This document shows, one piece after another, positions 28,211 through 36,492 of a stretch of DNA of 47,399 nucleotides. The position numbers and the translations under genes were made by a program. The stretch comes from Herminiimonas sp. (lineage in GTDB: Bacteria > Pseudomonadota > Gammaproteobacteria > Burkholderiales > Burkholderiaceae_D), in assembly GCA_014377845.1 (NCBI GenBank), contig JACMOV010000162.1, positions 1 to 47,399 on the forward strand, given 5' to 3'. Below the pieces are notes generated by a model. The model made no database searches. It was not told where the DNA came from and was given only the letters and a program-made list of their open reading frames with translations. The number at the start of each line of letters is the position of its first letter. Position 1 is the stretch's first letter.

Positions 28211-28843
28211 TCAGGGCTTCGGCGGGGTCCCGGCGGCGGCGACCGGTTTGGCCTCGCCTGGTTTCTGGGCCGGCGCATCTTTTGCGCTTTCGCGCTTGAT
28301 GCCCACGTTGATCGTGAAATCGAATACTTTTTTCGCATCCTTGCCCTGCCCGAGCGCGGTCGACCGGATCTCGATCAGGTCCGGGCGTTCCAGCCACGGC
28401 GAGTTGTTGCTCAAGTTACGCAGTAGCTCGGATACGCGTTCATTGGACTGCGCATATCCGTTCAGAACGACGCGCTGCGCCTCCTGCTTGAACGAGCGAA
28501 GATAAATGCCTTCCGGAACTTGCTTGACCAGTTCATCGAGCAGGTGCACCGGCTGGTTGCGATCGCTTTGCAAATCTTCCACCGCTTGCTGGCGGGCCTT
28601 GAGCGCATCGATTTCCTGTTTCAGCGAAGCGATTTCCTTGATTTCCAGGTCCAGTTTTGCGTTGGCGTTGCGAATGATGGTATTGCGCGCTTCTTGGCTG
28701 AAAATACTGTTCGCGATGAAGCCGCCGACCACCATCAGCACGATGCCGCCAACCAGCGCCGACAATGCCAGCATGGCAAAGAATGCTTGCCTGCGCTGTT
28801 TGCGCCGCTCTTCGCGATGCGGCAGGAGATTAATTCTGATCAT
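28211..28843 (-). CDS. pilN: Type IV pilus inner-membrane protein PilN
   Basis: PilN binds PilM through its short N-terminal tail and forms a heterodimer with PilO in the inner membrane. The 210-residue product starts MIRINLLPHREERRK, the conserved INLLP motif that docks onto PilM. One membrane helix (about 23-45) and a coiled coil (LEIKEIASLKQEIDALKAR, about 65-90) come next, then a periplasmic domain with ISLRSF-like IYLRSFKQE and GYAQSNERVSELLRNL. Its ATG overlaps the pilM stop. Confidence 0.96.
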   Translation of the reverse strand: MIRINLLPHREERRKQRRQAFFAMLALSALVGGIVLMVVGGFIANSIFSQEARNTIIRNANAKLDLEIKEIASLKQEIDALKARQQAVEDLQSDRNQPVHLLDELVKQVPEGIYLRSFKQEAQRVVLNGYAQSNERVSELLRNLSNNSPWLERPDLIEIRSTALGQGKDAKKVFDFTINVGIKRESAKDAPAQKPGEAKPVAAAGTPPKP

Positions 28844-29922
28844 CGGTTAAATCTCCGCATGGCGAGGCCGCATGCGACCAGATAAGCAGGCGCTTCGAGC
28901 CGCAATTGCTTTTCACGCACCCCGGACGCCATTTGCATACCCTTGAACGGACTGATGACGGAAGCCGAAATCCTGGTGCGGGCGGCGACCAGATCGACCA
29001 GTCCCGGTATGACGGCACAGCCACCGGCCAGGAAAACCTGGTCGATCCGGGTGAAAGGCGTCGAGGTAAAGAAGAACTGGATGGCACGCGTGACTTCGAG
29101 GGCAGCACTTTCGAGGAACGGCTCGAGAATTTCACCGCCATAGCCGTCAGGCAAATCTTCGGCTTTCTTTTTGGATTCTGCTTCGTCATACGAGAGGCCG
29201 TACGCACGCACGATGTCCTGGGTCAACTGGTTGCCGCCGAACGGCTGTTCGCGTTCATAGATCGGCTGCCCGTCGAGCAGCATCGACACGTGCGTGACCT
29301 GGGCGCCGATTTGAAACAGCGCCACGATTTGTCCGGCGCCGCCATTTGGAAGCTGGGCGGTAATCCGGTCCACCGCAGCCCGGGCTGCATAGGATTCAAT
29401 GTCCATGATCGTCGGCACCAGGCCAGCGGCTTCGGTGACCGCGACCCGGTCTTCGACTTTTTCCTTGCGGGTCGCCGCCAGCATGACTTCGACGTCGTCG
29501 AGGGAGTTGGCGACCGGTCCGATGACATCGAAATCCAGGCTCACTTCGTCGAGAGCGAACGGAATGTACTGGCTGGCCTCCGACTCGACCTGAATTTCGA
29601 GCTGTTCCTCGCTCATGCCCGCCGGCAGGATGATTTTCTTGGTGATGACGGACGCCGGCGGCATGCCGAGCGCGACCTGCTTGGCGCGCGTGCCGCTCTT
29701 TTTCCAGACGCGGCGCACTGCTTCCGAAACTTGCTCGATGTTTTCAATGTTGCCATCGACGACTGCGCCGCGTGGCAGCGGCTCCGAGGCAAAACACTCC
29801 AGACGCAACTCGTTGTTCCCGACTTCCGACAGCTCGACCAGCTTTACGCCCGACGTGCTGATATCCAATCCGACCAGAGCCGAATTTTTTCTACCGATTA
29901 AAGATCCGAGATCTAAAGCCAA
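28840..29922 (-). CDS. pilM: Type IV pilus assembly ATPase-like protein PilM
   Basis: PilM is an actin/FtsA-like cytoplasmic protein that binds the PilN tail and links the platform to the pilus motors. The 360-residue product contains the nucleotide-binding fold: VGLDISTSGVKLVELS at the start, GMPPASVITKKI, LDFDVIGPV, ALFQIGAQVTHVSML, and the C-terminal phosphate-binding VFLAGGCAVIPGLVDLV. The best start is TTG at 29920-29922 (then ALDLGSLIGRK), since GGGGAG stands eight bases upstream. A further upstream start at 29982 has no ribosome site and would add an Ala-rich stretch. It is the first gene of pilMNOPQ and diverges from mrcA. Confidence 0.95.
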   Translation of the reverse strand: MALDLGSLIGRKNSALVGLDISTSGVKLVELSEVGNNELRLECFASEPLPRGAVVDGNIENIEQVSEAVRRVWKKSGTRAKQVALGMPPASVITKKIILPAGMSEEQLEIQVESEASQYIPFALDEVSLDFDVIGPVANSLDDVEVMLAATRKEKVEDRVAVTEAAGLVPTIMDIESYAARAAVDRITAQLPNGGAGQIVALFQIGAQVTHVSMLLDGQPIYEREQPFGGNQLTQDIVRAYGLSYDEAESKKKAEDLPDGYGGEILEPFLESAALEVTRAIQFFFTSTPFTRIDQVFLAGGCAVIPGLVDLVAARTRISASVISPFKGMQMASGVREKQLRLEAPAYLVACGLAMRRFNR

Positions 29923-30294
29923 GGGCAGTGCTCCCCGAAAACTTGTTGCTGTCTGTGAACCTGCCGCCGCCGCGGCGGTCAAAATATCAAAAATAACAAC
30001 GAAACAAAAATTTTCTTGTTTAAAAACTTATATTTAGCGAATCTTCATAAATCATCACTTTAAATCGTAGCAATAAGGTTCTCAAAGTGTAAAGGACTTT
30101 TAATTGAGCAACTTTCAATTCCGTTGCCAATACCCCACGTTATTAGTTGCTTTAGAGAATTTATTTTTACTTTACTATCTTTTGGCGCATCGGCACCGAT
30201 TGATGCCGCTTTCATGCACCTGGCCGAAATAGGCCTGGCGAGATGCATGCCGCTATAATGCTCCCGACTACCATCTTCCAAATTTCCCCTCTGC
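29923..30294. other. AT-rich divergent control region between pilM and mrcA
   Basis: This 372-base region is gene-free. From about 29985 to 30185 it is strikingly AT-rich compared with the rest of the window. It holds an inverted repeat AAACAA/TTGTTT (30002-30007 with 30016-30021) and another AATTGA/TCAATT (30102-30107 with 30115-30120). The pilM promoter should lie here on the minus strand (several TATAAG/TAAATA-like boxes near 30025-30040). The mrcA -10 box is at 30254-30259. Confidence 0.6.
30254..30259 (+). promoter_or_regulatory. -10 element of the mrcA promoter
   Basis: TATAAT, a perfect -10 hexamer, lies 35 bases before the mrcA ATG. The -35 region (AGGCCT near 30231) is poor and falls within an imperfect palindrome (30214-30248). 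Confidence 0.5.
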
Positions 30295-32655
30295 ATGGCC
30301 ACCAAAAACTCTCCAGGCGGTACCGCTCCCTCCCCCAATCGATCGTCCAAGCCGGCGAGCAACATCGTCGTTCGCATGCTGCTGGGCCTGGTCGGTGTGG
30401 CCGCCGGTCTGTGCGTGGTCGGCGCGCTGGTGCTGGCGTTCATGCTGGCGATGGCATACCCGAATCTGCCGGCGCTGGATTCCCTGACCGATTACCGGCC
30501 TAAAATTCCGTTGCGCATATTTTCTGCAGATAATGTCCTGTTGGGTGAATTCGGCGAAGAGCGGCGCAACCTAATGCGCATCAAGGACATTCCAGAAATC
30601 ATGAAAAAGGCCGTGCTCGCCATCGAGGACGACCGCTTCTATGAACATGGTGGTGTCGATTACGTCGGCATCATCCGCGCGGCCGTTCACAACGCCACCG
30701 GCGGGGGCGCCCGCCAAGGTGCATCGACCATCACCCAGCAGGTCGCCCGGAATTTCTTCCTGTCGAGTGAACAGACGCTCAAGCGCAAGATTTATGAAGT
30801 TCTGCTGGCATGGAAAATTGAACAGAATCTGAGCAAGGACCAGATCCTCGAGGTCTACATGAATCAGATTTACCTGGGGCAGCGCGCCTACGGATTTTCT
30901 TCGGCGGCGCAAATTTACTTCGGCAAGAACCTGCGTGATGTCACGGTCGCCGAGGCCGCCATGCTGGCTGGCTTGCCAAAGGCGCCATCGGCTTACAACC
31001 CGGTGGTCAATCCAAAGCGCGCCAAGGCGCGCCAACAATACATTCTGCTGCGAATGCATCAGCTTGGCTATATTTCGGATGCTCAATATTCCCAAGCACA
31101 ACAAGAAGAATTGAAGGTCAAGACCGACAGCAGCGAATTCGGCGTGCATGCGGAATATGTCGCGGAAATGGCGCGTCAGCTGGTCTACGAGCAGTTCAAG
31201 GAAGAGACCTATACCCGCGGCCTGAGCGTGTTCACCACGATTACCAAGGCTGATCAGGATGCTGCCTACCTGGCTTTGCGGCGCGGCGTGATGGAGTATG
31301 AAAAGCGGCATGGCTACCGCGGCCCGGAGAGCTACATGCAGATTCCGGCAGCCAAGGAAGAAGCCGACGATGCAATCGAGGTCGAACTGGCGGAGCACGC
31401 CGACAGCGACGACATCGTCGCCGCTGTCGTGACCGAGGCATCACCCAAAAGCGTGCGCGCAGTCCTTTCCTCCGGGGAAGACATCACCATTACCGGACCC
31501 GGCCTGACCTTTGCGGCCAACCTGCTGAGCGACAAGGCGCCGCCTGCCAAACGGGTCAAGCGCGGCGCCGTGATCCGCGTGATACAGGAAGGTCGGAACT
31601 GGAGCATCACCCAGATTCCTGAAGTGCAGTCGGCATTCGTGTCTGCCAACACGGATGATGGCGCGATCCGCTCGCTGGTCGGCGGATTCGACTACAACCT
31701 GAACAAGTTCAATCACGTGACGCAGGCATGGCGCCAGCCCGGCTCGTCGTTCAAGCCGTTCATCTATTCCGCCTCACTCGAGAAAGGCTTGTCGCCGGCC
31801 ACCATCATCAACGACGCGCCGATCAGTTTCGACGCTGGCCAGACCGGTGGGCAGGCTTGGGAGCCGAAGAACTACGAAAACAAGTACGACGGTCCGATGA
31901 CCATGCGCAAGGGCCTGACGAAATCGAAGAACATGATCTCGATTCGTATCCTGCAGAAGATCGGCGCCAAGTACGGCCAGGAATACACCACCCGCTTTGG
32001 ATTCGATGCCGAGCGCAACCCGCCGTACCTGACGCTGGCGCTCGGTGCCGGTGCCGTGACGCCGTTGCAAATGGCGGGCGCTTATTCAGTTTTCGCCAAC
32101 GGCGGCTACAAGGTCAATCCTTACCTGATTGCCAGGATCACCGATGCCGACGGCAAGGTACTCTCACAGGTCAAGCCTGAAAAAGCCGGTGATCCGGCAA
32201 ACCGCGTGATCGACGAGCGCAATGCGTTCCTGATCGACAGCATGCTGAAAGACGTGGTGAAGTATGGCACTGCGGCGAAAGCGATGGCACTGAAACGTAC
32301 CGACCTGGCTGGCAAGACAGGCACCACCAACGATTCTCTCGATGCATGGTTCGCCGGCTATCAACCGAAACTGGTCGGCATCGCCTGGATCGGATACGAC
32401 CAGCCAAAGAATCTCGGTAACCGCGAAACTGGTGGCGGACTGGCGTTGCCCATCTGGATGGGGTACATGCAAAAAGTCTTGAAGGATGTACCGATGATCG
32501 AACGACCGGTCCCGGATGGCCTGATCCAGGTCGCAGGCGAGTATTACTATGCAGAGAATCCGCCGGGTTCAGGCGTCAAGAGCCTGGGGGTCGGCGACCG
32601 TGCGCCGACCGAGGAAGAGAAGACCAAGGATGAGGTCAAGAACGAGTTATTCTGA
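30295..32655 (+). CDS. mrcA: Penicillin-binding protein 1A, bifunctional peptidoglycan synthase
   Basis: This class A PBP polymerises lipid II into glycan strands and cross-links them. The 786-residue product has a basic cytoplasmic tail, one membrane helix (about 28-55), a glycosyltransferase family 51 domain (about 75-250; catalytic block EDDRFYEHGGVD, then QGASTITQQVARN), an OB-like insert (about 330-440) and a transpeptidase domain. The SxxK motif is GSSFKPF with Ser484, SxN is in SKNM, and KTG(T) is in GKTGTT near 672. All motifs are intact. The position next to pilM in divergent orientation is typical of proteobacteria. Confidence 0.96.
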   Translation: MATKNSPGGTAPSPNRSSKPASNIVVRMLLGLVGVAAGLCVVGALVLAFMLAMAYPNLPALDSLTDYRPKIPLRIFSADNVLLGEFGEERRNLMRIKDIPEIMKKAVLAIEDDRFYEHGGVDYVGIIRAAVHNATGGGARQGASTITQQVARNFFLSSEQTLKRKIYEVLLAWKIEQNLSKDQILEVYMNQIYLGQRAYGFSSAAQIYFGKNLRDVTVAEAAMLAGLPKAPSAYNPVVNPKRAKARQQYILLRMHQLGYISDAQYSQAQQEELKVKTDSSEFGVHAEYVAEMARQLVYEQFKEETYTRGLSVFTTITKADQDAAYLALRRGVMEYEKRHGYRGPESYMQIPAAKEEADDAIEVELAEHADSDDIVAAVVTEASPKSVRAVLSSGEDITITGPGLTFAANLLSDKAPPAKRVKRGAVIRVIQEGRNWSITQIPEVQSAFVSANTDDGAIRSLVGGFDYNLNKFNHVTQAWRQPGSSFKPFIYSASLEKGLSPATIINDAPISFDAGQTGGQAWEPKNYENKYDGPMTMRKGLTKSKNMISIRILQKIGAKYGQEYTTRFGFDAERNPPYLTLALGAGAVTPLQMAGAYSVFANGGYKVNPYLIARITDADGKVLSQVKPEKAGDPANRVIDERNAFLIDSMLKDVVKYGTAAKAMALKRTDLAGKTGTTNDSLDAWFAGYQPKLVGIAWIGYDQPKNLGNRETGGGLALPIWMGYMQKVLKDVPMIERPVPDGLIQVAGEYYYAENPPGSGVKSLGVGDRAPTEEEKTKDEVKNELF

Positions 32656-32678
32656 CTGCAAGACCGGCTGAATATCGA

Positions 32679-33014
32679 TCAGGCCGGCAGCACGACAATC
32701 GGCGCCTGTCCCTGCTCGCTCAGCATGCGCGACAGGGAGGCATACAACTCCGAGCCGTCGCGCGTGTTGACCCAATGGCCATCCGCGCGCTTGTAGTGAA
32801 ACCCGCCGGACTTCGCCGCGACCCACATTTCCTGCATCGGTGCCTGGCTGTTGACGATGATTTTCGAGCCATTGTCGATGAACTCGATCTCCAGCACATT
32901 GCCGTTTCGACTGCATTCGATATCGACGTCGCTACTCTGCGTGACATGCTCGAGCGCTGCTTCAATACGTGACAGCGTCGTGTCGGCCAGGCTCAGGAAT
33001 TCGGATTCGGTCAT
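32679..33014 (-). CDS. cyaY: Frataxin-like iron donor CyaY
   Basis: CyaY binds iron and controls the rate of Fe-S cluster assembly on IscU/IscS. The 111-residue product begins MTESEFLSLADTTLSRIEAA, a helix rich in acidic residues, followed by a beta-sheet with VLEIEFIDNGSKIIVNSQAP, EMWVAAKSGGFHY and a terminal helix (DGSELYASLSRML). This is the full frataxin fold. The ATG at 33012-33014 has GGAG seven bases upstream. It converges on mrcA and diverges from lptM-lysA with a very short shared control region. Confidence 0.95.
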   Translation of the reverse strand: MTESEFLSLADTTLSRIEAALEHVTQSSDVDIECSRNGNVLEIEFIDNGSKIIVNSQAPMQEMWVAAKSGGFHYKRADGHWVNTRDGSELYASLSRMLSEQGQAPIVVLPA

Positions 33015-33045
33015 GCTACACTCCAGCGACTTGATAGAAACCATG

Positions 33046-33053
33046 ATTCTAAT
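33046..33053. promoter_or_regulatory. Overlapping divergent -10 boxes for cyaY and lptM
   Basis: The plus strand reads TCTAAT (33048-33053) and the minus strand reads TAGAAT (33046-33051). Each is one base from TATAAT and points to a neighbouring gene. This favours the lptM start at 33064 over an ATG at 33043 that lies upstream of the box. Confidence 0.35.
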
Positions 33054-33063
33054 CGTGAAGTCC

Positions 33064-33315
33064 ATGTTCGCACCGTCCGCATCCCCCTGTCTTGCCGTTA
33101 TTTTCACCACTGCTGCGATGACCCTTGCGCTTGCCGGATGCGGTCAAAAGGGGCCCCTGTTCATGCCGGTCACGCGGGCAGCGCCAATCAAGTCTGCGCC
33201 GCTGCCGCCGGTGACGAATTCGGCTGCCGAAGTGCCGATCGCGCCGGCCCCGGCGACGCCCTCCTCCAGCGTGCTGCCGTCTTCTTCAGGCGCTGCTGCC
33301 CCCGTCAACAAGTAA
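33064..33315 (+). CDS. lptM: Small outer-membrane lipoprotein LptM (YifL family)
   Basis: LptM stabilises oxidative maturation of the LptD/LptE lipopolysaccharide translocon in the outer membrane. The 83-residue product has a short signal peptide with lipobox LAGC (Cys26) directly followed by GQKGPLFMP, the family signature (CGxKGPLyxP). The remaining 50 residues are Pro/Ala/Ser-rich and unstructured. Starts at 33043 (ATG) or 33055 (GTG) would lengthen the signal peptide by up to seven residues. GTGAAG lies before the chosen ATG. The pairing with lysA, 13 bases downstream, is widely conserved. Confidence 0.85.
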   Translation: MFAPSASPCLAVIFTTAAMTLALAGCGQKGPLFMPVTRAAPIKSAPLPPVTNSAAEVPIAPAPATPSSSVLPSSSGAAAPVNK

Positions 33316-33328
33316 TTTTCTGTCCGCC

Positions 33329-34618
33329 ATGATGTCGCCCTTTTCTTACAAAAACAATGTGTTGTGCGCGGAATCCGTGCCGCTTTCAGCGATCGCCGAA
33401 CAGTTCGGCACGCCCGCCTATGTGTACTCGAAAGCCTCGATCACCAGCAATTTCGCCGCCTATGCCGACGCCTGCAAACAGTACGCGCCCGGCGGCGAAG
33501 CGACGCTGATCTGCTTTTCAGTGAAGTCGAATTCGAACCTGGCGATACTGCAGTTGCTTGCGCAGTGTGGCTCGGGTTTCGACATCGTGTCGGGCGGTGA
33601 GTTGCTGCGCGTTCTGGCCGCCGGCGGGAGCGCGGACAAGATCATTTTCTCGGGCGTAGGCAAGAGCCGGGACGAGATGCGTCTGGCGCTATCGCACGAT
33701 ATCCTGTGCTTCAACGTGGAATCGATTCCGGAACTGCATCGCCTCGACGCGATCGCCGGCGAGATGGGTGTGCGGGCGCGGGTGTCGCTGCGCGTGAACC
33801 CGAACGTGGATGCGAAGACCCATCCCTACATCTCCACCGGGCTGAAGGAAAACAAGTTCGGCGTGGCCTATGAAGACGCGCTGGCGACCTACCGGATCGC
33901 GGCCGCCTTGCCGCACCTCGACGTGACCGGCATCGACTGCCACATCGGCTCGCAATTGCTCGACGATGCGCCCTTGCTGGAAGCGGTCGACAAGCTGATC
34001 GAGCTGATCGACCAGCTCGCTGCCGAAAACATCGTTCTCCATCATCTCGACATCGGCGGCGGCATCGGTATCGACTACCAGGGCGACAAGCCGGTGGCGG
34101 TCGGCGATTATCTGCAGCGCCTGTTTGCAAGGATCGATGCCTGGCGGGCCGCACGGCATGGCGGCAAACCGATCAAGATACTGTTCGAGCCGGGCCGCTC
34201 GATTGTCGGCAATGCCGGCGTCTTGCTCACCGAAGTGCAGTATCTCAAGCACGGGAGCGAAAAGAATTTTGCGATCGTCGACGCCGCCATGAACGACCTG
34301 ATGCGCCCCGCAATGTACCAGGCGTGGCATGGCGTGCAGGAAGTCATCGCGCCGCAACGATCCGATACGGTGACCTACGATGTGGTCGGGCCGGTGTGCG
34401 AGTCGGGCGACTGGCTGGCGCGCGCCCGGCCACTGGCGATCGCACCCGGCGACCTGCTGGCAATCATGTCGGCCGGCGCCTATGCGATGACGATGGCGTC
34501 GAACTACAACACCCGCGGCCGGGCCGTTGAAATTCTGGTCGATGGCGACACAACCCACCAGATCCGCCGGCGCGAAACCCCGCAGGAACTGTTCGCCCTC
34601 GAATCGTTGTTGAAGTAG
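33329..34618 (+). CDS. lysA: Diaminopimelate decarboxylase
   Basis: LysA removes CO2 from meso-diaminopimelate to make L-lysine, using pyridoxal phosphate. The 429-residue product has the alanine-racemase-like barrel with the PLP lysine in CFSVKSNSN (Lys66), HIGSQLLD, the glycine loop LDIGGGIGIDY, the substrate-binding EPGRSIVGNAG, and the C-terminal active-site block GPVCESGD with Cys and the GAYAMTMASNYN segment. The length is normal. Starts at 33329 or 33332 (tandem ATGs) are equivalent. It follows lptM in one unit and converges on msrQ. Confidence 0.96.
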   Translation: MMSPFSYKNNVLCAESVPLSAIAEQFGTPAYVYSKASITSNFAAYADACKQYAPGGEATLICFSVKSNSNLAILQLLAQCGSGFDIVSGGELLRVLAAGGSADKIIFSGVGKSRDEMRLALSHDILCFNVESIPELHRLDAIAGEMGVRARVSLRVNPNVDAKTHPYISTGLKENKFGVAYEDALATYRIAAALPHLDVTGIDCHIGSQLLDDAPLLEAVDKLIELIDQLAAENIVLHHLDIGGGIGIDYQGDKPVAVGDYLQRLFARIDAWRAARHGGKPIKILFEPGRSIVGNAGVLLTEVQYLKHGSEKNFAIVDAAMNDLMRPAMYQAWHGVQEVIAPQRSDTVTYDVVGPVCESGDWLARARPLAIAPGDLLAIMSAGAYAMTMASNYNTRGRAVEILVDGDTTHQIRRRETPQELFALESLLK

Positions 34619-34712
34619 TTTGCAGGAACGGCGGCTGGGATCACCCGCCGCACACTACTACCGAGTCACGCGGATTTCGGCCACGCAGTTGTGGGTCGAT
34701 CGCCTGGCCGGT

Positions 34713-35405
34713 TCAGTTCACGCGCGACGTGGCGGTCGCTACGGGAGCTACGGGAGCCGCAACCGGACGGGGTGCAGCGCCAGCGGCAGCCCGCTTCTTG
34801 ATGCGCGCCGTCACGCTCCAGTACACCCGCATCAGCAACAGCGTGCCAACGATCGCGCCGAACAGCAGTGGCTGCTCGAAATTATGCTTGGCGGCCTTCA
34901 TCCACCAGAAATGCAGGATGCCGAGGCAGGCAATGCCGTACACCAGTTTGTGCAGGCGTTGCCAGTTGCGCGCACCGAGGCGCTTGATCATCGCATTGGT
35001 GCTGGTCGCCGCCAGCGGGATCAGCAGCACGAAGGCGATGAATCCGACCGTGATGAACGGACGCTTGACGACATCCTTCCACATCTCGGCGACATCGAAC
35101 CCATGATCGAACCAGAGGAAGGTGGTGAAGTGGAGTGCCGCATAAAAGAAGGCGAACAAGCCTTCCATGCGACGCAGCTTGACCAGCCAGATCCAGTTGG
35201 TCAGCCTGCGCAGCGGTGTCACCGCCAGCGTGATGCACAGGAAGTACAGCGTCCAGTCACCGGTATTGCGCGTGATGAATTCAACCGGATTGGCACCAAG
35301 CTGGTCAGTGAACGTAAACACCACGAGACGCAGGAAAGGCAGCAGCGCCAGCACGAACAGGCTGGCCTTGATGATCCTGAACTGCTTCTGGCTCGGATTG
35401 AACAT
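34713..35405 (-). CDS. msrQ: MsrQ, haem-binding membrane subunit of the MsrPQ system
   Basis: MsrQ carries electrons from the quinone pool or flavin to periplasmic MsrP. The 230-residue product is a ferric-reductase-like membrane protein with about six helices. The histidines expected to bind b haem are in AALHFTTF (helix around 95-110), in KLVYGIACLGILHFWW and in QRLHKLVYG. The end is a Pro/Ala-rich tail. The ATG at 35403-35405 (MFNPSQKQ) follows a GGTGA site. The open frame upstream is not homologous. It lies 26 bases downstream of msrP, the usual operon order. Confidence 0.93.
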   Translation of the reverse strand: MFNPSQKQFRIIKASLFVLALLPFLRLVVFTFTDQLGANPVEFITRNTGDWTLYFLCITLAVTPLRRLTNWIWLVKLRRMEGLFAFFYAALHFTTFLWFDHGFDVAEMWKDVVKRPFITVGFIAFVLLIPLAATSTNAMIKRLGARNWQRLHKLVYGIACLGILHFWWMKAAKHNFEQPLLFGAIVGTLLLMRVYWSVTARIKKRAAAGAAPRPVAAPVAPVATATSRVN

Positions 35406-35431
35406 GGCGGTCACCGGTTGAATGGAACGGA

Positions 35432-36412
35432 TCAGAAATATTTTTTCAGATCCATGCCTTTGTAGAGCGAGGCCACTTCGTTGTAGCCGTTGAACATCAG
35501 TGTCTTGCGCTTCTTGGCAAACAGTCCGTCTTCGCCGATGCGCCGCTCGCTGGCCTGCGACCAGCGCGGGTGATCGACATCCGGATTGACGTTTGAATAG
35601 AAGCCATACTCGCGCGGCGCAGCGATGTTCCATGCGGTTTTCGGCTGCTCGCTCACGAAGCGGATCTTGACGATCGACTTGGCGGACTTGAAGCCGTATT
35701 TCCACGGCAAGACGACCCGCACCGGCGCGCCATTCTGGTTCGGCAGCACCTCGCCATACATGCCGAGCCCAAGCAACGCCAGCGGATGCATCGCTTCATC
35801 GATGCGCAGGCCTTCCACGTACGGCCATTCGAGCACCGGGCTGCGCAGGCCGGGCATCTGCGCCTTGTCGGCCAGCGTCACGAACTCGACGTATTTTGCA
35901 TTGCCGGTCGGTTCGACCTTCTTGACGAGCTCCGACAGCGAGTAACCAACCCAGGGAATGACCATCGACCAGCCTTCGACGCAACGCAGGCGATAGATGC
36001 GCTCTTCGAGCGGCGCGAGCTTGAGCAGGCTGTCGATGTCGAGCGTCATCGGTTTCTTGACTTCGCCTTCGATGGTCACTGTCCACGGGCGCGGCTTGAG
36101 CGTACCGGCGGTCTTGGCCGGATCCGACTTGTCGGTGCCGAATTCATAGTAATTGTTATAAGTAGTGGCATCCTTGAACGGGGTCTGCTTGTCCACCGAG
36201 TTGTAGGCCGGATTGAGTTTGGCCGTCAGCTTCTGGGCGCCCGGTGTCTGCGCGAACGCTTCGCGCGCGGCCATTTCGAGCAACGCGCCACTGGCGATCG
36301 AACCTGCCGCAATCTTGCCGATGAAGCTGCGCCGCGACTCGAAGATCTCGCGCGGCGTGATTTCTGAACCATACGGCAGGTCGATTCCGTTCGGGCTACG
36401 TTTGATCAGCAT
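35432..36412 (-). CDS. msrP: MsrP, periplasmic molybdopterin methionine-sulfoxide reductase
   Basis: MsrP repairs oxidised methionines in periplasmic proteins, acting on both R- and S-sulfoxides, with electrons from MsrQ. The 326-residue precursor has a twin-arginine signal ([20 protein letters not shown]), so it is exported folded with its Mo cofactor. The sulfite-oxidase-type fold is evident: [27 protein letters not shown], and the Mo-ligating cysteine in [15 protein letters not shown]. The C-terminal SEQPKTAWN and [14 protein letters not shown] are family-typical. The ATG at 36410-36412 has GGAG five bases upstream; a GTG two codons earlier is possible. Confidence 0.95.
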   Translation of the reverse strand: MLIKRSPNGIDLPYGSEITPREIFESRRSFIGKIAAGSIASGALLEMAAREAFAQTPGAQKLTAKLNPAYNSVDKQTPFKDATTYNNYYEFGTDKSDPAKTAGTLKPRPWTVTIEGEVKKPMTLDIDSLLKLAPLEERIYRLRCVEGWSMVIPWVGYSLSELVKKVEPTGNAKYVEFVTLADKAQMPGLRSPVLEWPYVEGLRIDEAMHPLALLGLGMYGEVLPNQNGAPVRVVLPWKYGFKSAKSIVKIRFVSEQPKTAWNIAAPREYGFYSNVNPDVDHPRWSQASERRIGEDGLFAKKRKTLMFNGYNEVASLYKGMDLKKYF

Positions 36413-36492
36413 GTCCACTCCAATGATTGTCTGTTGCGATGATTGGTCGTACCATCTGCCGATTCCTTACACAGGACCGGCAGAGGGTACGA

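Noticed and set aside
30060-30443. Minus-strand frame of 127 codons overlapping the mrcA start
   Set aside because: It spans the AT-rich control region and antisense mrcA and has no ribosome site or family features.
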